Assembly (NCBI RefSeq): GCF_022581195.2
Contig: NC_061458.1
Span: 930,001-994,000, forward strand
Direction: 5' to 3'
DNA from: Helicoverpa zea
Taxonomy: Eukaryota > Arthropoda > Insecta > Lepidoptera > Noctuidae
DNA length: 64,000 nt
The translations under genes and the position numbers were made by a program. The notes beneath the pieces are model-generated. The model saw only the letters and a program-made list of their open reading frames with translations. It made no database searches and was not told the DNA's origin. Of the stretch, positions 20,421 to 33,353 are shown piece by piece (within the stretch, counting starts at the first letter, position 1; each line of letters opens with the position of its first letter).

Positions 20421-23400
20421 GAACTTCACAATTATGTTTTCCTTTTATCGAAAATTTCATGGAGTGAGGAATGAGGAAATTTACTATATGGCTACGATAT
20501 ACCTCTATAAGCCCCCTTTGGCTTATCAAACTGATATTATTCTACAAAGGCGATTTTTTGTGACTGTGGCTTGTCACTTCTCGCGCAAACGGCTGAACGT
20601 ATTTTGAGGAAACTTAGCATGAATATAGGTAATACATCTGAATAATATGTAGACTTCTTCCTATCCGGGTGTTGTTAGTACCTAGCTCTCTCAGGAAGCG
20701 GTCAAAACCACTGGTGTAATCCAGATTTCCAAAAAACAAAATTAACAAAAATTCTATTTAAAACACAGACACAACTAATTTCACAAAATGGCCGACACGT
20801 ATAATGACAGTCTGCCTGCCTTACCATTAAAACTCAATTACAAACATGACACGTTCGTCAAAACTACCGCTATTATTCCGATGGAAAGCAAATAATTCCT
20901 TTTGTTATCAATTAAGGAGCAATTATCACTATTAATTGTATTGTCGATACTGTGTCTGACTGAAGTACAGGAGGTAATGTGTCCCTATTAGGAAGGTAGA
21001 TAGAAGCAAGATTTTAGGAAATTTTCAAGTGAATTTATCTATGTTCAATAGTAGACAAGGCTGTTATGGAAAAAATCTTGAAGAAACTTGGACTTTAGGT
21101 CCGAAATCTTCAATCTGCCTGGAGTTAGCGTTGTGATGAACTCTCTTTTCTTCTCGGTATGAAAAGAGGCCGGAGGAGAGAAGACTCTACAATGTCATTG
21201 CATGTTTTCCTATCTGAAGTAATAATTTCAAAGACAACTTTCACTCATTTTACCTAAAATTTAGAAACCATTTCAATTTTTTTGGAATCTGAATACAAAA
21301 CTGCATTAAAACCGCAGTTAACCCACCTTGAAATACTAACCACAACACATAATTTTACTTGGAACAGACAGCATAGCTAACTAGCATAGTAAATAAATAA
21401 TTTAATTGCGAAACCAATTAGAAATCAATTCAAATTCTACAGAACAATATGGCGGAGCGTTTGGAAACGACAACTACTAATTAGCAGTTGTTAAAAGTAA
21501 TTTTCTTGTTATTATGTCTCAATTAGATATAATCAAAGGTGAGAGCCATGGTGTTTTACAGTGTACCTGTCGGCATTTATTAAATATTTTATTAATGCTG
21601 TCGTAGACTTCAATTGGAATAAATAAGTAGGTATTTAGTTTGAAGAGGTTGTAGTTAAGTTTACAGCTGTCCGATCAAGGTTGAGTACTACGATACTTCT
21701 CCATCTTTTGTAGAACTTTGACAAAAAAAAAAAAAACCAGTCTATTTACCATACCAAAACAGTGTTTATTACCCGGGTATCCCTAGGATAACACACTGCC
21801 TCTAGCAGATAGTCACACAAACAATATCTTACACAGAAAGCAAAGCAACCTAATTGTTTCTATAAAACGAGGCCAAGACCCTCTAATCTCCCAGTCCCCA
21901 CGTTACCTAAATGTACTTAAAAACCATAATAATAAAGTACACTCGCGTTAAAGTGATAGCAAGGCGATAAACGTCGGGTTACTGCCAGTTCTTTTTTGGT
22001 AGGCGCTTAAAATATTGCTAAGTGAAATTTAAAAGGCGTTATCATGCTCCTGTTTTATGCGTTTGTAATTTATTGTGGAAGTTACGTCTTATGTATAATA
22101 TTATATTATTTTGTGGAGTGTTTGAAGTACCTTCTTTTATATGTTTCATATTTACAAAACCTATTGGAAGACAAAATTCAGCGGCTGTCAAAAAACTTAT
22201 AACTAAGTCTATCTTATCTAATTTTAATATCTTCAAGGTACCTCTGTGGTTAGTAAGTATTATATTTAATAACACTTGTCTAAGGTATAATGGAAATCCC
22301 TAGATCTATCTAGCGAAGAAGGTTTCAAGTAACTATCTGGTACCTTCTTCAAATGAATAACACACATTCTAAGCAGCACTTATTGACATACTAATTTATT
22401 TCCAAGAAAAAAAAGCCTCCATTCAAAAAAAGAACACCACAGACACTACAACGGTTGGACTGTTGTAGCCAACCGTCGAAAACAGTCCAATTCACAAAGG
22501 CCAGCTCTCAAAGGCGGGCCATTTCATCAGGTAATAAAACACTCTCAGAGGTTACTTTTCAGGCTGAGTTATGGGGTTAGGTCGACGGGGCGGGGTGGGG
22601 GTTGCCATACATCACCCGGGGTTGGAACAAGGATTACTCCAACATAGACTTTGGCTTGTTAATGCCCGCTAAAGTTTTCCTTTGCGTGATTTTTGGTGGT
22701 ATGTACTTTTTTTTGCGACTGCTCTTTTTGTGTTCGAAAGTTTGAATTTTTTTTTTGTTGATGTTGCTAGTTTGGTTGATTAAGTTTGGAATGTTTTTAA
22801 TCTAAAGATTTAATATCAATATTTTTTAAACGGGCTACAATTTTCTTTAAATACTCTGCTATTTTATTTTAGTTTGTGGTACTCAAAAACGGCAACAAAC
22901 GCGGAATCTAAAAAATTAGCATTTTTTCGCTACTAATTTTTTATACCGGAAAATCTCGCTCACGATGAAGAGATCTTAATATGATTAAATTTTATTCTTA
23001 TATTTTGTTTGCCTTACACTATTGTAACATAAAATTTTGGCCATTTTCTTCCACGAGAAAACTTACAATATTTCAGGCTACTCAACAGTGCTGATGCGTT
23101 AAAATCATCTTAGTAGTTAAAAACAAGATAATATACTGAGTACCACAACCCCTAACCTGCAACCCCATCAGCATATTCCAAAGATAAAATTAATATAAAA
23201 GAAAAACAACAAAAACCGTCGCAGTTAACATTCAGACTGAATATTCATAAAGATAAAAGTGAATTTATGCGATCATAAAGACCGGGAACGAATGATAAAG
23301 ACTGGGACCGAGTACGAATGATAAAGAAACTTGTTTAGCTGGAATAAGATCCTATTTTTACGTTGTAGTTCTTTTTTTTAAGCGAATCTGTCTGTTTGGT

Positions 23401-23519
23401 GCTGAAAGTTTATCTGAACAGAACTGTTTGTGGAAAACACGGTTTCACTCTATTTCGTCACTACTAAATGGAAGAAAATAATATCAGTTAGGTAAATATG
23501 TACCGACTAAAAATCATCT
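20421..23519. other. Gene-free stretch
   Basis: No exon or RNA gene recognised. Around 20570-20700 the text resembles common lepidopteran transposon debris. A small interleaved inverted repeat sits at 22450-22493. Confidence 0.5.
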
Positions 23520-23704
23520 ATACATATAATAAATCTGTAAAAAAACTGTGTCTGTACATTGAATATATTAAAAAAATAATAATTGGGTGGGGTTTAGAAA
23601 CAGTAATGGAGCACAACTACTTCCGAACTACTGAACTGATTTCAATGATTTTTTCTTTGTTGTATCAGTATTAAGCCTGGTCAACATATAGGCTATAATT
23701 TATC

Positions 23705-24190
23705 TTCGCAACTTGAAGACCTGATGCAGAACTCCAACAGACCAATAAAACTATAAGAGATACAAATGGTGCCGTGGCAAAAATTGCTTCATTTGATGAG
23801 CATTTTCAGCTGAGATAATAAATTTTAAGATCTGGAACACCTGATGTGGAACCCCAAGAGCCCAGCTTCTCTGTACCATATACAGGTATGACGTTTTAGC
23901 AAAAGTTGTTCAATTTGATAAGCACTTTCTATTGACTTATACAAATTGAAGATCTAAAACATCTGATGTGGAACTCCAGGGGCCCAGCTAGACTATAGCA
24001 TATAGAGGTATGACGTTTTAGCAAAAGTTGTTCAATCTGATAAGCACTCTCTGTTGACTTATAAAAATTGAAGATGTAAAACACCTGATGTGGAACTCCA
24101 GGAGCCCTGCTAAACTATATGAAGCATATGAAGATATGACGTTTTAGCAAAAGTGGTTCAATCTGATAAGCACTCTCTATTGACGTATTT
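23705..24190. repeat. Minisatellite, ~4 copies of a ~120-bp unit
   Basis: Each unit contains CACCTGATGTGGAACTCCAG or a variant, then a TATGACGTTTTAGCAAAAGT block, then a TGATAAGCACTCTCT block. The first unit is most diverged and the last three are close. It lies inside what looks like a larger dispersed element (about 23520-24342). Confidence 0.85.
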
Positions 24191-24191
24191 T

Positions 24192-24342
24192 TCTATTCTC
24201 TCTCACACAAACAAATATTAACGAAGATACAATAACGCTTTAATTTCGTGTTAAGACACTGCTTAGTACAAATTTTACATACCTAGACGTGGCGTCACGA
24301 GCCCCCACTCTCTAACTTTGTTGCGTTATATCTCATTATTAT
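24192..24342. repeat. Dispersed repeat, shared with 48155-48292
   Basis: Shares ordered blocks with 48155-48292: ACGAAGATACAA, AATTTTACAT, GACGT..CGTCACGA and CTTTGTTGCGTTA. Same orientation. Confidence 0.7.
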
Positions 24343-25009
24343 TTTGTATGTCTCTTCCAGACCTCGGGACTACAGAGTTCCGAATTTTTGGGAGGCAAAC
24401 GTGGGGCCGAAGCCAACACGCTGAAGTCCTTTTGAGACAACTTTAATGAAATGGTGACACAAAACCGACGATTATCCCTTTATACACTATAGAAATGAAT
24501 CCAAGGACAATCCCCGGTGGACGTCGTTAAAAAAAAGACAATCCCCGGTTCTTTGCTAAACTATTGCTCACTATGGAGGAAAACTACTTGGGCTATTGTG
24601 ATGGGATGTTAGTGGATGACAATGTATTAGGTACATGTAAAAACGGCAGGTGGAGACTCGCCACCTCACTTACTGGGCCCCCGGGAACCAGTCACTGAAT
24701 AGCAACAAGAGGGCAACAGGGACATGAGCGGCTGAAGGGTGAGGATACCTCGGCGGACTTTAAACGCAGATTACGCGCTCCCTGTGCTTACCATGAGGCA
24801 CCTACCCTCAGCAGCAGGGTTACTAATCCTGCTCTAGCGACTCAACTCTGGACGGCCAAGCCAAGCCAGAGGCGTGAGACCTATCCCCGTCATGGTTCAC
24901 TCCGACCGGCCGGAGATGGGGGACAGTATACTCTCCCTGGAGAACTCAGTATATATAGCCCCGCGGGGTCGCTACTCCCCGTCATCAGCCTCAGATGTCC
25001 TGCGGTACC
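24343..25009. other. GC-rich block of unknown origin
   Basis: Base composition is clearly richer in G+C than its surroundings, and short ORFs run through it without a recognisable protein. It abuts a SINE on the right and a repeat on the left, so it may be a transposon 5' region. No motif confirms this. Confidence 0.4.
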
Positions 25010-25414
25010 TATATCATTATTATTGTCGTTATTATCTCAAGAGCCTTTGTCCCAATTATGTTAGGGTCGACTTCCAGTCACGATGCAACTGAGTACCAGA
25101 GTTTTACAAGGAGCGACTGCCTATCTGACCTCCACAACCCGGTTACCCGCTCAACCCAACACCCCTTGGTAAGACTTACTGGCTTCTGACTACCTATAAC
25201 GACTGCCAAGAATGGAATGTTCAATGACAGTCGGAACCTACAGTTTAACATCCCCTCCAAATAACGGTCATTGGTATCCAAAATATACGTAGAAAGTACA
25301 TACGAACTTAGAAAAGTTGCATTGGCAGGCACTTGCCAGACCTGGAATCAAAGACGCACGCTCATACTTAAGAGATTGGTTCTCTACCCACTAAACCACC
25401 ACGAATTCCACTAA
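25010..25414 (-). mobile_element. Diverged SINE copy, reverse orientation
   Basis: Matches the whole SINE at 16266-16651 on the other strand. The (ATG)n tail is degenerate (ATCATTATTATTG). The head end repeats itself: CCACTAAACCACCACGA then CCACTAAGTCACCACGA. Confidence 0.88.
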
Positions 25415-28400
25415 GTCACCACGACTTTGTCATCTATTTAATGTTTTTTTACGTAATATTTTTGCCACACACAACTTAAATGCGGATGAATTAGAATCAC
25501 TACTTTTATCCCTATGGTCACGTCTATTGCGACTATTCAGATCTTTGATTTTGCTGACCCCGTAGTCGCTGACATAAGGGACAGGATCCGCGTACGAAGT
25601 CGCGGGCAGAAGCTAGTCATACAATACAATAGAGAATGGTTATAAATCAAAATATTATCATGACAATAAATCTAGTCTGGTAAACTGTAAGAATTTACTT
25701 TCCGTTTTTAATTGACTGAAAACAGGTAAACTATTTCCATAAAGAGTATGTAGATAATTGCCTAGCTCTACAATCTCCGTAAAAAACAGTATCTACTATT
25801 ACATAATAATCCATAACAGTTAGCTAGGTCTCTCTAATCTCTGTGAAAAACAGTACTACCTACTGCTTTAAAACACAAACCTAAACCCAGCCAATTACGT
25901 TCTAAGTCTCCAGCAACAACAAAAAAAACAAAAAACGACCGCCAAACTACGATACGTCACAAAAAGCTGAGACGCACATTACGCATGAAAAATTCATGCT
26001 GTTACAGAGATTAGCAAGACAAACCCCCACTTATAGGGGGGAGGAATATATAGCTACGTGTCAAGTGGAGAATGAATTTGTCAGCGTGTGATTCCTAGAG
26101 GCCCTCCCGACAATATATCACCCGAACTCGGCACAATGTGCGAGCACCTTTAATAATACATGCGATTTAATATTTAGAAAGGTCTGTTTTGATTTGTGTT
26201 TTTGTTGCCTCATTCTGTTCGGTGGATGTCTTCAAGAGGGTTTTGTGAATATTTAGTAGACTGATTTTGGCTGGTGAATTGTTTAAAATAGCTCCGCACA
26301 ATCTCACGTGACCTAGTTTTATAAAAACCAAAAAAAAACAGTCTCATAAATACAAAATTTACAAACTTTTCTTAAAACTAAATGTACATAAGATTAACCC
26401 TTTTAATGCCACTATGAAATTAATTACCAACAAAAAGTTACCCGGGTACAAATGTACCCAGCGTTTCCCGGTGTCCCACGATCCTGTACCCCATCTTCCC
26501 GAGGCGTCCGTCTGATTTATAGTGCGATGAACAACTTCCTTCATAAAATACGGCCAGCCCGCTGACACTTCGCGTACACCCTTGTTTTTCTACTGAAAAC
26601 TTATTTTTATTTATTCTAGCAATTTTCCCGTGACAGCTCTTGTGAAATGAGGAGTTGTCCCTGGTAGACTGATGATGATAAATTATTTATCGTGTGGATC
26701 TATTGTCGAAGACATCTTGTTACTGTTTGTAATTCCAGTTCGACTGACATTGATTGATATGAAAATTATGCTTTGCCCTTAATAATAAAAATAGCTGAGT
26801 TTTTCATGACCTAATAAGCACTGTAATATTTGGCAAAAGCCAGAAATTCAGCACTCTTTGACCTCATCCTAGAATAAAATGAAAAACGCCTCATTTACAT
26901 TATCCACCTGAAAATTTACCTAAAGTAAAGAGGGAAATTGTAGCCATTTGTCATAATAAAAAAGTAAAACCGTAAAAGTTTTAGGTACGCAATAAAAAAG
27001 TATTTTTAATTACTTTTTCTTATTTACCTCTCCCGTGGTTCACAAGACAAACTCTTGTAATAAAAGTGCTTCAGTTTCGTATGAACAGCATTCATTTATA
27101 CACTAATTATTATTTTAGAGTAAATACAGAAAATTATTGCGGTAAAGCATGTTTATTGCAATAATTTGTTAGGTAAATAAAACCATTGTTTGTTCGGTAT
27201 TGTTTTAAATATATTAATGTTACCTATGCTAGTTAAACAAAACCAGAAGCCACATTTTTTGCTATCCTCAAAAAATAAACCAACACTCCGTCAAACGTAC
27301 CAATAAAAACTATCAGGAAATCGTCCGGATAAATCGCGACTCATCGAGCTTACATCGCGTCATTTCTCTCAAAATATATGGTACGAATAAAAACCAGTGA
27401 AATCTTTGGAGAGTCCACATTTTTTCCGTCAGAGGGCTCGTAAATCTTCCGACAGCGGTGAAAAGGACCGGCTCGGCGGGCGGGGGTTAAAATATGTCGG
27501 GCGGGGCAGCGATCCGTCACTACTGAATTACCTTCACGACAAATACTTGTTAGTAACAATTACTTTTAGTGACTTTACAGCGTTAAACAATGCGAAAGGA
27601 ACTGTTCTCAAGTGAGATGAATTTATTAGTAAGAGGATGTATAGATTAATGGTTTCATGTCTTATGTTTTACAGTTACTGTGCTTAACAGAATGTAAGCA
27701 AGTTACTGACAGCCTCTGCCTGTGTAATTTATATTAATAAAACAAAAAACTTTTAATAGATTGTTAGGTTGTAGCTAGGTTAGGTCTTTTGATTTACTTA
27801 ACGATATCAAAATTCTATTCATCGGTTATAGACCATTCAAAAGAAAGTCACATTAGTGGTGAGTGTCATGTGACAGGCTAAATATTAGGGTACATAAAAT
27901 GAAAAACAGCTAGTTGTCAACTAAAGAATACAAGTCCAATTATTCCAACCAAAATCAAATTCTTGCTATCACTTCATAGTGTTACCCTACAAATTGTTCT
28001 ACGAAGCCGTGAGAAACAGCACCTAGTTTCCATAGGACAAGACGTTTGACTAACCGGCTTAGTAAATTGGTAAGTGGATAACATGGTGATATTAGCTTTG
28101 TAGTCTATGTCTTAAGATAACTATCCTACGGTCTAGCTAGATGTCTGGGAAGTACTTGAGTAGTTTCTGTTTAGCTGTGGTTGGACGTGATAGATTTTGC
28201 GTTTGGGTCATTGTTGACTTTGGTATTTGTAAATGACACATTTTAAGTGTGATAAGTATTCGGAAAGGTACATGTGATACAAAATAGGCATCATAAATAT
28301 GGGTAACTCTTCGACTCGGTATTATGGACATTCATTTGTTCTAACAGTCCTCTCTAGCAGTCTTCTTATTCTGTAAAGTGAAGTAGAAAGGGCTTCTTAA

Positions 28401-31400
28401 TTTGATTCGCTGTTCTTTATGGCTGCCAAATATAACAAAATATGAATCCTTTTTAATAATCTAGGGCTAGCCAGCTCTCTCCATCAACGTGCAGAATTAG
28501 GACCCCAAAGAAAACAAGCCTCAATAACACTATAACCATCAAAACATGGAGCAACCATCATATTCCCGCTAATACATCACCACTGCATTACGAACAGCTA
28601 AGCCGAGCTCTTAATCGCGCACAATCCTATATTTCTTGATTAAGAGATCGTAAAAACGTCGTCCTGCTCTGATATATGAGCGTTGAGCAGGAGAGCAGAT
28701 TAGCCGACGGTTTGCCGACGGTTCCCGACCCTGCAAGTGATGTACGATGATGGATAGCATTTTGCAAGCGGTGGTAGATGGTTTATTAAAGTTATTGTTC
28801 CGTGGTTACTGAGGTTTGTGCAGTTGTTTTTGGCTTTCTAGAGGATGAATAAAAGGATGAACAGATAACTTATAGATGAAGATAGATAGACGGAAAAGGA
28901 CAGGATTATAAAATAGTGAAGAACTAACCGCAAGGGAGTTTTACAACAAGCTTGAGGTCGAGGTGTTTATGCAGTAAGCAAAAGTGCTGTGTTTGTCAAA
29001 GCATCAACTCTGTGGTCACGAAAGTACTCAGAGTTCCCAAAAAGCCTTTTGCATTGGTACTTCTTTTAAAGCTACAGAGAGAAAAGTGAGAAAAACCGAG
29101 ATGGACTTCTCTTTTAATGCATAAAATTCTCCATGACGCTGTCCTCAGCCATAACTGGAACCGCGAAGATAAACAAAATATGACTTAGGAGAGGACAGCG
29201 CTCCTGCGGTCGTTCGCAGCTAATAAAACAGATAAGAGGGAGATAATTTACATTTCCACGATAAAGTATCTTTGCTACAACCACCCGAAATGAGCCATCC
29301 AGACGCGGCGAGTGCTACAATTTAGAGTTCTTTTTATGTGGTCCAAAGCACACGATTCAGCGGGTTGTGTTTTGGGACAAAAGTCCCATCGAGATTCAAA
29401 AGTGAAGTAAAAATGTTTCGTAATATACAAAGTGTGTCATACATTCAATTAAATATATTAATATTATATTTAACTAGCTTTTGCCCGCGGTTTCACCCGT
29501 GTCCCGTAGCCGGATGGTGACAAAAACTATCCTATCCTATTAATCCCGATGAAATACTAAACTATTTCTTTTCGTTCATGACGTGATCTATGACTATGGT
29601 CCTTATTTCTATTAGTATAGGTTTCATTTTGCCTTTTCAAATATTCTATCTTATACAGTTAAAGGTTTTGCTAAGAATAGCAACCTTTACTTTGATCGCT
29701 AGCCGAGGTCATTGACACTTACTTTATCTCTGCTTTCCACGTAATCAACATAATGTTCTAAATTATGAAAGCGAAAATAATTCCTGTGGCTAAATGAATT
29801 TGGTATTTTTTTTATTTCGTTATAGTATATCTTTAAGTATACCTACGTGATAGAATTTAATGTGATAAGGTATGACAGCCAATATAGAGGTAGGTCCGTT
29901 CCGTAGGGAAGTTGCATTCGGTTCGGTTGGTAGGTCATTAAGGAATACATACATTGTTTTCTGGTTGTTATGAAATGTCGTATACTTCTACCTCATTCTC
30001 CTAATTTCCTTCATTAATACATCTGAAAAACTACTGACGAGAAATGGAAATCATTTACATATACCTACCTACAATACAAAGTCAATAATATTGCAGAACC
30101 GATACTAAAATAAAACACCTTCGTTCCTTCTGATTAGTTATTGGCATCTTTCTATAAGCAATGCAGATAATTCTTCAACTGCTTCAGCTTATAACTTCCA
30201 CCACACAGCTAGTTACAATATTTCACAGCAAACGGACATTTTTATAGGTATTTAGCGAAAACGTCGTTCCAACGGACCAATTTGCAACTTGTTTGCGTCG
30301 CCAATAAATTCGCGCTTACATTTCCTAAATTACGTTGTTATTTGTGACGTATTGTAACAACGTGAGCGTATATCATTGTAACTGCTCGCGCGATTATTGT
30401 TCTAAGGATTTTTTGTTTGCTGACAATATTTTTTGAGATCTCTTTGTGTGGTGAAAATTAAGTTAATGCAGTAAAATTCTGTGATAAAGATGAATTAATG
30501 AATTACATATATGATGTCATAAAGACGCTGTGAAGCATGACTTCTTTCAGAATAAACTTATTTCTGTGAACTACAAAAAACTGTTTCTTTATTGTGTTTA
30601 CCACTTAATATTTCAATGTCACTATCGCCTCAGGCTTTTGTTACGCCGACCTTTAAAAATAATCGTCTAAAATTATGAAAAAATATTTAAATTCACATTA
30701 TATTCCCTTTGGGGCCGATAAGTGACAATATAATGGAGCCCCTTCGAACTTACATAAAAATTCGATACCCCACAAAGGAACATCGGGATGAACGAAAAAA
30801 TAAACTATTTTATACATCAAACATTCTAAAAGCATAGACGTATGATGAAGTGACATATTTAAGTTACAATACACCTTTTATAAAGCACTTCGTCAACTCT
30901 TTGCCATGCCATTTTCAACTCTATTACTTAGAACATAGAAGTCATGGAATACTGTTGTAAGTGTAACACGTAAGTGATATTTCGCAGTCACAAAGAATAT
31001 TGAAGATGATACATGATTGAATTTGATTTGAATTTATTACCTCCAGCCTTTGACAGGTTGTTTGTTGTTAAAAGAATTCAATATGTCAAGGTTTTGTGAT
31101 AACATATTGACGTAGTCATGGATTTAAGTGAATATGGCATATTTACTTGAAGGCTTGTTTTAGTCAATCCAGATCAAATATAGCTAAAGTACATTATACG
31201 ATTGAAAAGTAATTGAAAAGAGATTTACTATGTCAAATAAATTATATTAAAAACGGTTATTCTTATATAAGAAATCAATTTCTTCTATGTCCCATTAACT
31301 TGTATCTTCTGCTGATATTACCATTAAGTTCACAAAAAGGTAAGGGAGAGTTTTTACATAGACAACTACTGGCCCTTTTTTTTCTTAAAAAATCCGTTTA

Positions 31401-31712
31401 AGAGGACGAATTGGAATTTTTGGCGCCAAGGATCTCAATTTTTCTCAGTAAATACAAAACGGATCAAAATACAACTGGGTTACCTGAAAGTTCATGATAT
31501 AAACCTTATTTTGTTAGACGTCAAAACATGATTAGGTAACTTTTATAACAGAGAAAAATATATCAAACATACCTCTTTTTAAAAAGAGATTCACATATTA
31601 TGGGCAAACGGGACCGATTTAAGCCTCTTAACTTTTTTAGTAGTTGAGTATATACATACTCTTTAAAATTGTAAAAGGAATTTTTATCAAATTATCATTT
31701 CAAAATAATAAA
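25415..31712. other. Long gene-free stretch
   Basis: AT-rich; no exon, RNA gene or complete element recognised. Fragments of common dispersed repeats appear around 25570-25618 (GAAGTCGCGGGCAGAAGCTAG) and 29474-29560 (the same motif inverted). A short GC-rich patch lies at 27420-27510. Confidence 0.5.
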
Positions 31713-31860
31713 ATTACAAAACCATTTTGTCGCTTACGACTTTTAGTTATAAGCTAGCGCGCGTATTGTTATCCTCGCCCCGCTCAGACGCTCCGACCCC
31801 TTTTGGCGCCTTAGATGCGCGTGCCGGTTATGGAATTATTGTTGACCAATTCGTCGCCTT
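31713..31860. repeat. GC-rich dispersed repeat, inverted relative to 43502-43655
   Basis: About 145 bp that reads as the reverse complement of the spacer between the two large duplicates at 42-45 kb, with few mismatches. Its centre is GC-rich (CTCGCCCCGCTCAGACGCTC) in AT-rich surroundings. Confidence 0.88.
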
Positions 31861-33353
31861 AATCGGTAGGTGCCTTTAATTCTTTGTTTAAATGACCGGT
31901 AGCTTAATTTTATGTTAATAATATTTTAGGAAATTCTCTGGCCCTTTGAGCCCTTCCAAGTATCTTACAACATAATTATCACCTTCTACCACCTAAGCAT
32001 TACTTTACCACCAATAAATGTCACATGAGTTAGCTACCGAACCTCCTAGTATGACACATTAAGAGCCCAGTGTCGGAGTATCAGATACCAGTGCCTGTCC
32101 CTAGGGTTCTTATAACGCGATATTGCCGAAAAAATATGAAGACAGTGTCGAATGCAGCCTACCGTTTGGGAATACAGACTTTATAGCTTTAAGGTGGGAA
32201 GTATTTTGGTGACTGAAAAATTGATTTTGGTTGGTTATGTGTGAAGTTTTGTCTCCATTTGACACATGAGTAGTTATTATACAGTGGTAATTACATAGAC
32301 CACGCTGTATACTATTGTTATCGTATACATTGGATTGGATACCAAGAGATTTTTATTGTAACTGTCAAGTCAATTGGAGTGCAGTTTACACATTTCTTCA
32401 AGGGTCATTTCGTTTACGTCAAGTTCCCTATTTTGTTAATCTTGTACCGTTATCCCACTTCTAACACTTTACCAAAAAACCTCTTGACAGATTTCCCCTA
32501 CAAAACCACCTCGTCAACCCCACAATATACAAAACGCGTTACAAACGATCATCAGCCTCATTAAAGGGTGAAAAACCACAATACCTTTGCCCAACAACAA
32601 AAAAAAACATCACCCCCCTCCCTCCCGTCGGACAGACGCTGCGGAAGACTTTACTACTTCCTCTGACAAGATGGCCGAGTTCACAGCAACCGGAAACTGT
32701 GGCGGGAGAGCCCAAAAACATGATACAACTACCTTTACAAAACGGCCTTGCCACCATCACTACACCATTCAAAAATAAACCTTAAGACTTTGAAGTTAGA
32801 GTTGAGTTTCCTTTGAGCAGGGATGGATGTCTGGTCTTTCCAAATGGAGAAAGGAAAGCAATAAGTAAGCGCGTTCCCGTCAAGTGCGATCGCTTATTTC
32901 CCGCATTGAATATGATGTAAGTTTTCCGGAGTAGCGATAACGTGTAGGTAATGGTATCGTTCGCCCTTTCATAGGGCAGGCTTTGTCACTTCATGGTTAC
33001 TGGCTGGTAACACTTGAATATCTACATAAAACCTTTTGAATGTAACCTTCGTTTGGAGAAAAAAGTATTCTAGAATTGTGTAGTCAAATACAAGCATAAC
33101 TATTACTATATGGGAAGAAGGTCCAATTTTATTAGAGGTGGTTAGAATATGAGATAGTACTCAAAAATATATTGGTAGGGACACAATAACTTGAAATAAA
33201 ATATTGAACCTTCAATATAATTGTAATACTAAAGATACTTTCCAAAATTATCACGACCAACCAGATCTTTATAAAACTACAGATTAATAAACTAACGGTT
33301 TCAATTTACTTGGATTGATTGATTTATTTTGAATTTATTTCTCAAAATTAAAA
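31861..33353. other. Region upstream of the DRC11-like gene
   Basis: Presumably holds the promoter and 5' untranslated region of the gene starting at 33354. No TATA box or clear initiator stands out, and no other gene is visible. Confidence 0.4.

Noticed and set aside
32379..32778. Overlapping ORFs upstream of the DRC11-like gene
   Set aside because: They lie on both strands with low complexity, no splice structure and no family resemblance.
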